Assembly (NCBI GenBank): GCA_023439505.1
Contig: JAEXNR010000028.1
Coordinates: 1-64,000, forward strand
From: Bacillota bacterium
GTDB lineage: Bacteria > Bacillota > Clostridia > Lachnospirales > Lachnospiraceae
Direction of reading: 5' to 3'
DNA: 64,000 bases
Below, in pieces: positions 35,902-44,127 of the stretch. Within the stretch, counting starts at the first letter, position 1, and the number at the start of each line of letters is the position of its first letter. Below the pieces are notes generated by a model. It was given only the letters and a program-made list of their open reading frames with translations, was not told the DNA's origin and did not search any database. The position numbers and the translations under genes were made by a program.

Positions 35902-37047
35902 ATGAGTAAGTTTCTTTTAATTCCTGATTCTTTTAAAGGTACAATGAGTTCCGAAGAAATATGTGCAATTATGGGAAAAGCAATACGAAATCATGATTCC
36001 GATGCGGATATCATATCTATTCCTGTGGCAGACGGAGGAGAGGGCAGTGTTGATGCCTTTTTAAAGGCCATGGAAGGGATAAAAGTAACCCATACCGTAA
36101 AGGGGCCGTATTTTGAAGACATGGAAGCCTTTTATGGAATTGTTGATCAGGGGAATACAGCCGTCATTGAAATGGCAGCCTGTGCCGGATTACCTTTGGT
36201 GGAAGGCAATCCTGATCCGTCGAAAACAACCACCTATGGTGTCGGGCAGTTGGTATTGGATGCCATCGGTCGTGGCTGTCACAAAATTATTATGGGTCTT
36301 GGCGGAAGCTGTACCAATGATGCAGGAACAGGAGCTGCTGCCGCACTTGGAATGATATTTAGAGACAAAGAGGCTAATGCCTTTATTCCAGTGGGAGGTA
36401 CGTTAAAGGATATCGCTCATATTGACGCTTCCAACATGTTACCTGAACTCAAAGGAGTGGAGTTTGTCACCATGTGTGACATTGATAATCCCTTCTTCGG
36501 AGAAAACGGCGCAGCTTACATTTTTGGTCCCCAAAAGGGAGCAACCCCTGAAATGGTGAAGGAGCTGGATGCCGGGCTTAAACATCTTGCGGACAGGATA
36601 CAAGCGGATCTTCATATGGATGTCTCACAGCGAAAGGGTGCGGGTGCAGCCGGTGGAATGGGAGGCGGAATGGTGGCCTTCTTCGGATCCAGTCTTCAGA
36701 TGGGAATAGAAACTGTACTTGATACGGTTAGATTTGATGAGCTTTTAAAGGATACAGATTATGTACTGAGCGGAGAAGGTAAAATTGATACGCAGAGTAT
36801 TCGCGGTAAGGTTGTAATCGGTATCGCCAATCGGACGAAGAAGGCTAATGTGCCATTAATTGCAATTGTTGGTGATATCGGGGATGATATAGAAGCGGCA
36901 TATGAAAAAGGAGTAACCGGAATCTTTAGTATCAATCGTGTTGCAGTTGATTTTGAAGAAGCGAAAAAGCGTGCGAAGCAGGATCTTTATCTAACAGTAG
37001 ACAATCTAATGAGATTCCTAAATAAGGTAAAAACAGAAAATAAATAA
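35902..37047 (+). CDS. Glycerate kinase
   Basis: 381 residues, GlxK/GarK family (PF02595): MSKFLLIPDSFKGTMSSEEI, PVADGGEGSVDAFL, MGLGGSCTNDAGTGAAAALG, KGAGAAGGMGGGMVAFF and LSGEGKIDTQS are all hallmarks. It phosphorylates D-glycerate to 2-phosphoglycerate (or 3-phosphoglycerate in some members) for glycolysis. Good ribosome site GAAGGAGGATAACC. Lies 108 bp after the permease and ends at a strong terminator, forming a glycerate uptake/use unit with the two preceding genes. Confidence 0.96.
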   Translation: MSKFLLIPDSFKGTMSSEEICAIMGKAIRNHDSDADIISIPVADGGEGSVDAFLKAMEGIKVTHTVKGPYFEDMEAFYGIVDQGNTAVIEMAACAGLPLVEGNPDPSKTTTYGVGQLVLDAIGRGCHKIIMGLGGSCTNDAGTGAAAALGMIFRDKEANAFIPVGGTLKDIAHIDASNMLPELKGVEFVTMCDIDNPFFGENGAAYIFGPQKGATPEMVKELDAGLKHLADRIQADLHMDVSQRKGAGAAGGMGGGMVAFFGSSLQMGIETVLDTVRFDELLKDTDYVLSGEGKIDTQSIRGKVVIGIANRTKKANVPLIAIVGDIGDDIEAAYEKGVTGIFSINRVAVDFEEAKKRAKQDLYLTVDNLMRFLNKVKTENK

Positions 37048-37058
37048 GAGCAGGAACC

Positions 37059-37112
37059 TACCCTGTAAGTTACCCGGACCAAAGGTCTGAGCGGCTTACA
37101 GGGTATTTTTTT
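37059..37112 (+). terminator. Terminator after glycerate kinase
   Basis: TACCCTGTAAG (37059-37069) and CTTACAGGGTA (37095-37105) pair perfectly; a GGACC/GGTC hairpin lies inside and seven T follow. Confidence 0.9.
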
Positions 37113-37162
37113 CTGTATTCTTTGTAGTTGGTTTTTAACCACAACTTACAAAAAAAGAATAT

Positions 37163-37170
37163 GGGGATAT
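37163..37170 (+). promoter_or_regulatory. GGGGATAT half-site upstream of metal-sensor gene
   Basis: GGGGATAT matches one arm of the palindrome found before the nickel importer (37682-37702). It is about 35 bp upstream of the -35 box of the sensor gene. Possible autoregulatory half-site; weak on its own. Confidence 0.3.
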
Positions 37171-37204
37171 GAAACAGGGAATATTTGAAATAAGCGGAGG
37201 TGGC

Positions 37205-37234
37205 TTGAAAACAGGTGGCAGAATGGTGTATGAT
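37205..37234 (+). promoter_or_regulatory. Promoter of metal-sensor gene
   Basis: TTGAAA (37205-37210), 18 bp, TATGAT (37229-37234). The predicted transcript starts near 37241, which rules out the upstream ATG codons at 37215 and 37230 as main starts. Confidence 0.6.
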
Positions 37235-37274
37235 ATTAGAAAAGAAACTTCTCAACGGAAAGGATCATCACACT

Positions 37275-37625
37275 ATGGAAGAAAAAGAAAAAGTCCATTC
37301 TCATACAAATTCTGATGGCACAGAATATGTTCATAGCCATGGCGATGGTATCGTACATAAGCATAGTCATGAAAATACAAAAGCAGTATTAAATCGCTTA
37401 TCCCGTGCCAGCGGGCATTTGGATTCTGTGAGGCGAATGGTGGAAGAGGGAAAGGATTGCAGTGATGTCTTAATTCAGTTATCTGCGGTAATCGCAGCAC
37501 TGAACAATGCGGGTAAAGTGATTTTAGAGGATCATATCGAGCATTGTATCGTGGATGCAATTGAATCGGGAGATCGGGTGGCGATTGAAAAATTGAACAA
37601 AGCGATTAATCGCTTCATTAAGTAA
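37275..37625 (+). CDS. His-rich CsoR/InrS-type metal-sensing repressor
   Basis: 116 residues from ATG 37275, with AAGGA upstream. The all-helical CsoR/RcnR domain starts at about 35 (TKAVLNRLSRASGHLDSVRRMVEEG). The metal-site triad C62, H87, C91 has the same spacing (+25, +4) as C36-H61-C65 of CsoR and C53-H78-C82 of the nickel sensor InrS. The first 34 residues hold seven His (VHSH, VHSHGDG, VHKHSH), absent from Cu-sensing CsoR and pointing to Ni or Co. The nickel importer genes follow at once, so this is most likely a Ni-dependent repressor of them. Metal identity is inference. Confidence 0.85.
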   Translation: MEEKEKVHSHTNSDGTEYVHSHGDGIVHKHSHENTKAVLNRLSRASGHLDSVRRMVEEGKDCSDVLIQLSAVIAALNNAGKVILEDHIEHCIVDAIESGDRVAIEKLNKAINRFIK

Positions 37626-37681
37626 GCCATATTGAGAGCACGGTTAATCTTCAGCGCATGTTTTAGATAACAACGTCCTCC

Positions 37682-37702
37682 ATATCCCCATCCGGGGGAT
37701 AT
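37682..37702. promoter_or_regulatory. Candidate metal-sensor operator, site 1
   Basis: ATATCCCC-ATCCG-GGGGATAT: 8-bp perfect arms with a G/C tract, the pattern known for CsoR/RcnR-family operators (G-tract flanked by inverted A/T repeats). It lies 57 bp after the sensor gene and about 110 bp before the importer promoter. Confidence 0.55.
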
Positions 37703-37794
37703 GATGTTTGCTTTGAAAGTATATGGCAGATGCTGTTATGGTGGAATTACTTGATTGATCCGGCTCTTTTTGCAACGGATAAAAAAGTAAATTT

Positions 37795-37839
37795 ATATCC
37801 CCCATACGGGCTTGTATTGCCTCCATAGTCCCATATAAT
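37795..37839 (+). promoter_or_regulatory. Nickel importer promoter with abutting operator-like site 2
   Basis: TTGTAT (37812-37817), 16 bp, TATAAT (37834-37839). Immediately upstream lies ATATCCCCC-ATAC-GGG (37795-37810), which repeats the left arm and part of the right arm of site 1. A transcript from here has a leader of about 140 nt. I found no cobalamin-riboswitch core in it. Confidence 0.55.
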
Positions 37840-37988
37840 AAGATTGATGAATAGGATCTTTCAATCTGCTGATTTGGCTTTGCCCAAAGTTATAACAGTA
37901 CATAGGCAGCAGGGTTGAGAAAATATTCAATTCACAGGGGTTGAACCTTGTGTTAAATAATAAAGAATTATATGGAGGTTTGATGATT

Positions 37989-38996
37989 ATGCATATGGCT
38001 GATGCTTTGGTTGCTCCCTCTGTTGCAGCAACGATGTATGTAGCTTCTTCTGCGGCAGCTGCTTACTCAATAAAAAAGGTAAGAGCTGAAAATGATTCGA
38101 AGAAAATACCGGTTATGGGTGTTATGTCAGCTTTTGTATTTGCAACTCAGATGATTAACTTCACGATTCCCGGAACCGGGTCCAGCGGACATTTATGCGG
38201 AGGCCTTTTATTATCTATCTTATTGGGACCTTTTGCAGGATTTCTATCCATGATATCTGTTTTGATTATTCAGTGTCTGCTGTTTGCAGACGGAGGCATT
38301 CTTGCATTGGGAGGAAATATATGGAACATGGCTTTTTATGGATGTTTTATCGGTTATTTCTGTATTTATCGTCCTATGGTAAAGAAAAGTACAAAACCCG
38401 TATGGATCGTACTTGCTTCGGTACTCGCTAGTGTGATCAGTCTTCAATTGGGAGCGTTCAGTGTTACCCTTGAGACATTGGCATCAGGGATTACTTCTCT
38501 TTCCTTTGGTCGTTTTCTATTACTGATGCAGCCGATTCATCTTGCAATCGGTGCAGTAGAAGGTTTGATCACGGCGGCTGTGGTAATCTTTATTCAAAGT
38601 GCCAGACCGGAACTTCTGTATCATCAATCGGAGCAGAATAAAATGGGGTTTCGTCAGGTACTTCTAATCTTATCTGTGATGGTTCTATTGATTGGCGGTG
38701 GATTATCGCTGGTTGCCTCCGGTGATCCGGACGGATTGGAATGGTCCATTCAGAAAATAACCGGAGACACTGAAATCGAGCCGCAAACAAGCTTTGCTGG
38801 TACGGTAGAAGCGGCAGAGAATATACAAAGTAAGACAGCCGTTTTACCGGATTATTCCTTTGCAGAGAGTTCCTCCATACTAGGAACTTCATTTTCCGGG
38901 ATCGTCGGTTCCATCATCGTGGCTGTGATCAGTATCGGATGTTGTATCCTCTTTGGTTTGTTTAAAAAAGCGGATAGGGTTGCAAAAAAGGAATAA
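37989..38996 (+). CDS. nikMN: Nickel ECF transporter substrate-capture fusion NikMN
   Basis: 335 residues from ATG 37989. I chose this start because NikM/CbiM proteins bind metal with the N-terminal amine, His2 and an internal His, and only this start gives MHMADALVAP; GGAGG is ten bases upstream, and ATG 37983 would block the site. The NikM part (about 1-215) has about seven helices with TGSSGHLCGG and GGNIWNMAF. After a linker, the C-terminal NikN-like part has helix, PDGLEWSI, outside loop, helix. Together with NikQ and NikO it imports Ni(II). Cobalt cannot be excluded, but the lar genes nearby favour nickel. Confidence 0.88.
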   Translation: MHMADALVAPSVAATMYVASSAAAAYSIKKVRAENDSKKIPVMGVMSAFVFATQMINFTIPGTGSSGHLCGGLLLSILLGPFAGFLSMISVLIIQCLLFADGGILALGGNIWNMAFYGCFIGYFCIYRPMVKKSTKPVWIVLASVLASVISLQLGAFSVTLETLASGITSLSFGRFLLLMQPIHLAIGAVEGLITAAVVIFIQSARPELLYHQSEQNKMGFRQVLLILSVMVLLIGGGLSLVASGDPDGLEWSIQKITGDTEIEPQTSFAGTVEAAENIQSKTAVLPDYSFAESSSILGTSFSGIVGSIIVAVISIGCCILFGLFKKADRVAKKE

Positions 38997-39166
38997 ATGA
39001 GATAAGATAAAAAGTATTGATACATAAACAGATTGAGCAGGTAGATTTTTTGAATGAATCATTCGGGAAATCTGCCTCCTTTTATTCACGACAAATGAAA
39101 CGGCTTGCCTTTTTATCTTGTGGTGCAGGGCTTACAAAATAGACAAATAGAAAGAAAGAATTGTAT

Positions 39167-39964
39167 ATGGGAAAAATAAACAATGCCATCTTTGAACTAC
39201 ATGAAATTGATGAAATGGCTGCAAGAAAAATAAGGATCAATCGAATCCATCCACTGGCGAAGCTGATGGTTACGTTTCTGTATATCGTATGTGTATTATC
39301 TTACGATAAGTATAACTTATCCGGATTGTTGCCGATGGCTATTTATCCATTGGTTTTATTTAACTTATCGGAACTATCCATCGGTCGCTGTTTTAAGAAG
39401 CTGCGTTTACTGCTACCCCTTGTATGCTTTATCGGTCTGTTTAACCCAATCTACGACAAGACGCCCCTTTATCATCTGGGAAGTTTAACTATTACAGGTG
39501 GTATGATCTCCTTGATCACGCTGGTAGTGAAGGGAATCTATGCACTGACTGCTTCTTTTTTGTTGATTGCAACCACAGGAATAGAACGAATCTGCTATGC
39601 ACTGAAACTTCTTCATGTGCCGCAAATCCTGGTGACACAGATTTTATTAACCTATCGGTATCTAACCCTGCTATTGAGTGAGGCGAATGCTGTTTATCAA
39701 GCGTATTCCCTGCGGGCACCGAAAGAGAAGGGAGTCAGATATAAAATCTGGGGATCCCTGATCGGACAACTGTTATTACGAAGCATTGACCGGGCCGGGA
39801 ATCTCTATGACAGTATGCTGTTGCGTGGATTTTGCGGGGAGTTTTATTATGCTGATAAGCAAAGAAGCAATGGGATGGATTACAGCTATCTGGTTTTGTG
39901 GATTGTGATAATCACTTTGCTTCGTGCTTTTAATATAGCTGATTATATTAGCGCCTTAGTGTGA
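39167..39964 (+). CDS. nikQ: ECF transporter T component NikQ/CbiQ-type
   Basis: 265 residues, about five helices. NRIHPLAKLMVTFLYIVCVLS start, the family LTYRYLTLLLSEANAVYQAYSLR coupling region and DSMLLRGFCGEF are typical of EcfT/CbiQ. It transfers ATPase motion to the substrate component. ATG 39167 is used; a TTG six bases earlier is in frame. A hairpin-like repeat lies at about 39035-39085 between it and nikMN. It ends 35 bp before nikO. Confidence 0.9.
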   Translation: MGKINNAIFELHEIDEMAARKIRINRIHPLAKLMVTFLYIVCVLSYDKYNLSGLLPMAIYPLVLFNLSELSIGRCFKKLRLLLPLVCFIGLFNPIYDKTPLYHLGSLTITGGMISLITLVVKGIYALTASFLLIATTGIERICYALKLLHVPQILVTQILLTYRYLTLLLSEANAVYQAYSLRAPKEKGVRYKIWGSLIGQLLLRSIDRAGNLYDSMLLRGFCGEFYYADKQRSNGMDYSYLVLWIVIITLLRAFNIADYISALV

Positions 39965-39999
39965 CACGTTGAATTTATGAGAGAAAGGATGCAGACGGT

Positions 40000-40746
40000 A
40001 TGGGTCATAGTTTTATAGAATGCACCAACGTTTCATTTTCCTATGAGAGTGGAAGGGAAGTCTTAAAAAATATATCGTTTCATGGGGACAAACAGGAAGC
40101 CATCGGAATTATCGGAGCCAATGGGGTGGGAAAATCAACACTGCTGCGTATTCTTGTAGGATTGGAATTGAATTTTACGGGAGAAGTAATGGTGGACCGG
40201 GTACCGGTTACGAAAAAAACGCTTCCGCAGATACGTTCTAAAATCGGTTATCTGTTTCAGGATTCGGAAAATCAGCTTTTTATGCAGAATGTGTATCAGG
40301 ATGTTGCATTTGCCCTCAGAAATTATGGGTTAAAGGATGCTGAAGTGGAGAAGAGGGTGAATGCTGCTTTAGAAACAATCGGAATCACACATCTAAGGGA
40401 GAAGCAGATTTATAAAATGTCCGGAGGAGAAAAAAAATTGGCCTCCATAGCTACAATACTTGCCATGGAGCCGGGCGTCTTACTGATGGATGAACCCACC
40501 ATTGCCCTTGATCCGCAAAACCGCCGTACATTGATCCATCTCCTAAACCAATTGGATTATATTAAAATCATTGCATCTCATGATCTGGATATGATTCTCG
40601 AGACCTGTGACAGAGTGATTTTGATGAAAGACGGGATGATCGTAGAGGAGGGGTTACCTGAGCAGATCCTTCGGAATGAGAAATTACTGGAGGATTGTCA
40701 CTTGGAATTGCCACTTTGCTTCAGAGGATATCGGGGAAGAATATAA
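40000..40746 (+). CDS. nikO: ECF transporter ATPase NikO/CbiO-type
   Basis: 248 residues. Walker A GANGVGKST, YLFQDSENQLFMQNVYQDVAF (the Q-loop region typical of ECF ATPases), the MSGGEKKLASIA signature, Walker B VLLMDEPTIALDP and the SHD histidine are present. It powers the nickel importer with NikMN and NikQ; only one ATPase is encoded, so it works as a homodimer. AGAAAGGATGCAGACGGT precedes the ATG. A terminator follows. Confidence 0.92.
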   Translation: MGHSFIECTNVSFSYESGREVLKNISFHGDKQEAIGIIGANGVGKSTLLRILVGLELNFTGEVMVDRVPVTKKTLPQIRSKIGYLFQDSENQLFMQNVYQDVAFALRNYGLKDAEVEKRVNAALETIGITHLREKQIYKMSGGEKKLASIATILAMEPGVLLMDEPTIALDPQNRRTLIHLLNQLDYIKIIASHDLDMILETCDRVILMKDGMIVEEGLPEQILRNEKLLEDCHLELPLCFRGYRGRI

Positions 40747-40766
40747 ATTGGAATTGGATTTAAAAG

Positions 40767-40800
40767 AAAAGATGCCGTATTGTAAGGTATCTTTTTTATT
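40767..40800 (+). terminator. Terminator after nikO
   Basis: AAAAGATGCC (40767-40776) pairs with GGTATCTTTT (40786-40795), one G-U pair, T-run. Separates importer from lar genes. Confidence 0.8.
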
Positions 40801-40845
40801 GATATAATATTTATAGTATAAGGGATCCATAATCAGTATGGAACA

Positions 40846-40875
40846 TTGACTTTCTACATATGGTAATATCATATT
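40846..40875 (+). promoter_or_regulatory. Candidate promoter of larC-larE
   Basis: TTGACT (40846-40851), 18 bp, CATATT (40870-40875). Weak -10 match; about 38 bp before larC. No copy of the GGGGATAT element was seen here. Confidence 0.4.
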
Positions 40876-40913
40876 GATTGTATGGAATTTACAGAGAGAA
40901 GGATGAAGCGTTT

Positions 40914-42194
40914 ATGAATAAAAAAACATTATATTTGGAATGTTACTCGGGAATCAGCGGGGATATGACAGTCGCCGCATTATTGGATCTGGGAGCGGAC
41001 CGGGAGGTTCTTCAAAAAGGCTTAAGCAGTCTGCATGTAGAAGGATATAAAATAAAAATTGGAACGAGACTCAAAAACAGCATAGAAGCATGTGATTTTG
41101 ATGTGATCCTTGAGGAGGTAAAAGAGGAGCATAGCCATAAGCATGAGGAATCTCATAGCGAGCATCATGTGCACAGCCATGAACATATTCATTACGGACA
41201 GCATGAACATCGTAATTTATATGAAATTAATCAAATAATAGAGTGTTCGGAAATATCTCCCAGAGCAAAGGAGCTTGCGAAGAAAATTTTTACCATAGTT
41301 GCAGAAGCAGAATCAAGGGCACATGGAAAGCCGGTGGAGGAGGTTCATTTTCATGAAGTAGGAGCAATAGATTCTATCGTTGACATTGTGGCAACGGCTA
41401 TTTGTTTGGATGATTTAAGGATTGAGGATGTGATAGTCTCAGAACTTCATGAGGGAACCGGGCAGATCAGATGCCAGCATGGTATTCTTCCGATACCGGT
41501 TCCGGCAGTAATTAATATCGTCCAGGCACATCAGCTTCCGCTTCATATCACATCGGTAAAGGGGGAATTGGTTACCCCAACCGGTGCCGCCATTGTTGCC
41601 GCAATCAGGACCGGAGATCGGCTGCCCGGGAACTTTCGTGTGGTAAGACTTGGCCTTGGGGCAGGGAAACGTAATTATGAGCATGCGTCGGGAATATTAA
41701 GGGCCATGATAATTGAGGAGGAGCAAGCGGTTACCGGCGCAAATAATGTATCGAGGGATAAGGTCTGGGTGCTGGAGGCCAATATTGATGACTGCAGCGG
41801 GGAAGCATTGGCCCTTGCCATGGAACGCTTATTTGAGGATGGGGCCAGGGATGTATATTATACCCCGATTATAATGAAGAAGAACCGACCGGCCTATTTA
41901 CTGGGGGTGATCTGTGATGAAACGGATATCAGAAAGATGGAAGAAGATATTTTTACCCATACCTCCACCATTGGAATCAGAAAGCATGAAACAGAGCGAA
42001 CCACTTTAAATCGTAAAAAAGGTATGGTAAGCACGCCCTATGGAGATGCTCAGGTGAAAGTATGCACTTATGAGGATAAGATATTCTATTATCCGGAGTA
42101 TGAGAGCATAAAAGAGATATGTAAGACATCCGGACTTGATTATATGACGGTATATGCAATGACAGCGAAGCTGGCGAAAGACCAGAAGATATAA
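40914..42194 (+). CDS. larC: Nickel-pincer cofactor nickel insertase LarC
   Basis: 426 residues from ATG 40914 (AGAAGGA upstream; an in-frame TTG at 40878 is less likely). LarC puts nickel into the pincer cofactor in a CTP-dependent step. LYLECYSGISGDMTVAALLDLG opens the protein. Residues about 70-100 are very His-rich (12 His or more), a nickel store typical of LarC. VEEVHFHEVGAIDSIVDIV, TPTGAAIVAAI and the C-terminal LEANIDDCSGEALALAMERLFEDGA, with the KKNRPAYLL region, complete the LarC1 plus LarC2 parts. In Lactobacillus these are joined by a programmed frameshift; here they are one open frame. larE follows after 14 bp. Confidence 0.95.
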   Translation: MNKKTLYLECYSGISGDMTVAALLDLGADREVLQKGLSSLHVEGYKIKIGTRLKNSIEACDFDVILEEVKEEHSHKHEESHSEHHVHSHEHIHYGQHEHRNLYEINQIIECSEISPRAKELAKKIFTIVAEAESRAHGKPVEEVHFHEVGAIDSIVDIVATAICLDDLRIEDVIVSELHEGTGQIRCQHGILPIPVPAVINIVQAHQLPLHITSVKGELVTPTGAAIVAAIRTGDRLPGNFRVVRLGLGAGKRNYEHASGILRAMIIEEEQAVTGANNVSRDKVWVLEANIDDCSGEALALAMERLFEDGARDVYYTPIIMKKNRPAYLLGVICDETDIRKMEEDIFTHTSTIGIRKHETERTTLNRKKGMVSTPYGDAQVKVCTYEDKIFYYPEYESIKEICKTSGLDYMTVYAMTAKLAKDQKI

Positions 42195-42208
42195 GAAAGG
42201 ATCAGAAC

Positions 42209-43048
42209 ATGCAGGAGATTGGGAAGGTAAAAGAAGAGGATTTGCATAATTTATATAAATTAACCGATTTATTTGAGCGTCATAGGAAGGAGGGAATCTG
42301 TGTCGCATTCTCGGGAGGTGTTGACAGCAGCCTTCTGCTAAAGATTGCCTGTGAAGTCGGGAAAAACCATCAAATCCCTGTCCTGGCGGTGACCTTTGAA
42401 ACAAGGCTTCATCCACAGGGGGATTTAAAGGCAGCCAGGGAGCTGGCGCTATCCTTTGGTGCAACTCATAAGACAATAAAGATAGATGAGTTTTCGGACC
42501 CGGAACTTATAAATAATCCCGTAGACCGTTGTTACCGATGTAAAAAACTTCTCTTTTCAAATTTAATAAAATTTGCGCATCAGGAAGGTTTTCATTATCT
42601 GATCGATGGCAGTAATTATGATGATCTGAAAGCCTATCGTCCGGGTATGAAGGCACTGAAAGAATTAGAAATTGAGAGTCCTCTGCTGGCCCTGGAGATT
42701 ACGAAGGACCAGATACGGTCACTGGCCGCAGGGTTATCGATTGCGACCTCCAACCGCCCCAGTGCTCCCTGCCTGGCAACAAGACTTCCTTATGGAGCCA
42801 AACTGGATTATGAATTATTCGAAAGGCTTGATAAAGGAGAAGCATATATTAAATCCCTGGGCTTTTATAATGTCAGGCTGCGATTGCATGAAGATATCCT
42901 TCGGATCGAGATTGATCAGAAAGATATGGCCAAATTACTGGAGCACAAGGAACACATTGTTGCCAGACTGAAAGAATTAAAGTTTATCTACATCACTCTT
43001 GATCTGGAAGGCTTTCGTTCCGGGAGCATGGATATTTATATACAGTAA
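42209..43048 (+). CDS. larE: Nickel-pincer cofactor sulfur transferase LarE
   Basis: 279 residues, PP-loop ATPase of the LarE family: SGGVDSS loop at 35-41, then the adenylation fold, FETRLHP region and RPSAPCLATRLPYG. LarE activates the pyridinium dicarboxylate made by LarB and delivers sulfur to it. Cysteines C108 and C111 (DRCYRCK) plus C188 (APCLATR) make a CX2C...C set. LarE proteins with three such cysteines are reported to hold a [4Fe-4S] cluster and supply sulfur catalytically instead of sacrificing a single cysteine; I infer that type here. RBS AGAAAGGATCAGAAC. Co-transcribed with larC. Confidence 0.95.
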   Translation: MQEIGKVKEEDLHNLYKLTDLFERHRKEGICVAFSGGVDSSLLLKIACEVGKNHQIPVLAVTFETRLHPQGDLKAARELALSFGATHKTIKIDEFSDPELINNPVDRCYRCKKLLFSNLIKFAHQEGFHYLIDGSNYDDLKAYRPGMKALKELEIESPLLALEITKDQIRSLAAGLSIATSNRPSAPCLATRLPYGAKLDYELFERLDKGEAYIKSLGFYNVRLRLHEDILRIEIDQKDMAKLLEHKEHIVARLKELKFIYITLDLEGFRSGSMDIYIQ

Positions 43049-43116
43049 ATAACCCTCATTGCTGCAACACCGGTATCACATCTTCTAAGTGACCGGGGCA
43101 AAAGTGCTGGATGGAC

Positions 43117-43866
43117 TTACCGGTTCATACTACCCAGTCGATTAATTTGTGTGGCGATATAGCCGGCGCCAAAACCGTTGTCTATATTTACCACGGCAAG
43201 ACCCTCCGCACAAGAATTAAGCATTGTCAGAAGAGCGGACAAGCCTCCGAAGTTGGCACCATAGCCAATAGAGGTTGGGACAGCTATGACTGGCTTGTCC
43301 ACCAAACCGGCCATGACACCTCCCAAGGCGCCTTCCATGCCAGCAACTGCAATGATGCAATTTGCTTTTCTAATTTCATCCATTTTAGAGAACAGGCGGT
43401 GGATGCCTGCAACCCCTACATCATAGATGCGAGTAACATTGCTGCCAAAGAATTCAGCAGTCTGTGCAGCTTCTTCTGCCACAGGGATATCAGAGGTCCC
43501 GCCGGTACATACAGCGATACATCCTATTCTTTCCTTTTCTTCTTTTGTGATGGATAAGATACGGGACAGGGGGTCATATTCTACTACAGGGAGTGCTTCC
43601 TTCACGTATTCAAATTGTTCTTTGCTTGCCCTGGTACCCAGCACATTTTTATCCATTTCATAAAAACGAAGAAAAATATCTCTTAAATGGTCATTGGATT
43701 TGCCGGAACAAAAGATCACTTCGCCAAATCCGGAACGCAGGGTTCTATGGTGGTCCAATTTTGCAAATCCAAGGTCTTCATAGGGGAGCTTTTTTAAGCG
43801 TTCCTCTGCTTCTTCAATTGTTAACTTATTTTCTTTCACCTGGTGGAGTAAATGATGAATATCCAC
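43117..43866 (-). CDS. larB: Pyridinium-3,5-biscarboxylic acid mononucleotide synthase LarB
   Basis: 249 residues from GTG 43866: GAAAGAGGTGACCACT is a near-ideal ribosome site for it, and it gives the usual LarB N-terminus; an in-frame ATG at 43899 has none. LarB carboxylates and hydrolyses nicotinic acid adenine dinucleotide, starting the nickel-pincer pathway. The N-terminal helical part (TIEEAEERLKKLPYEDLGFAKLD) precedes the AIR-carboxylase-like domain (CTGGTSDIPVAEEAAQTAEFFG, YDVGVAGIHRL, GMEGALGGVMAGL, VPTSIGYGANFGG). It runs opposite to larC-larE with 68 bp between stops, so its control is separate. Confidence 0.95.
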   Translation of the reverse strand: MDIHHLLHQVKENKLTIEEAEERLKKLPYEDLGFAKLDHHRTLRSGFGEVIFCSGKSNDHLRDIFLRFYEMDKNVLGTRASKEQFEYVKEALPVVEYDPLSRILSITKEEKERIGCIAVCTGGTSDIPVAEEAAQTAEFFGSNVTRIYDVGVAGIHRLFSKMDEIRKANCIIAVAGMEGALGGVMAGLVDKPVIAVPTSIGYGANFGGLSALLTMLNSCAEGLAVVNIDNGFGAGYIATQINRLGSMNR

Positions 43867-44127
43867 AGTGGTCACCTCTTTCAAAAGATAATGATTCATT
43901 GTCTGTTAGAGATTCATTATACAGAAATCCGGACGAAAAGTAAACGATCAGCTTAATCTGAATCATGAAAAGATGATTTACACAATAGTTTGAGCCCGTG
44001 AAATCCTCAGCTCAAATGTAAGGTACGTCGGAAAGGGTATGGTAATAATTATAAAATAGAAAGAAATGGAATGAAACAATTGGGGGATTTCGAATAAAGT
44101 GAACAAGAAAGATAAGTGGGTGCAAAG

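Noticed and set aside
37840..37988. Cobalamin riboswitch before the CbiM/NikM-type gene
   Set aside because: I looked for the B12-box core and did not find it, which also argues for nickel rather than cobalt.
43111..43557. 148-codon plus-strand frame opposite larB
   Set aside because: Shadow of larB; no ribosome site or recognisable protein features.
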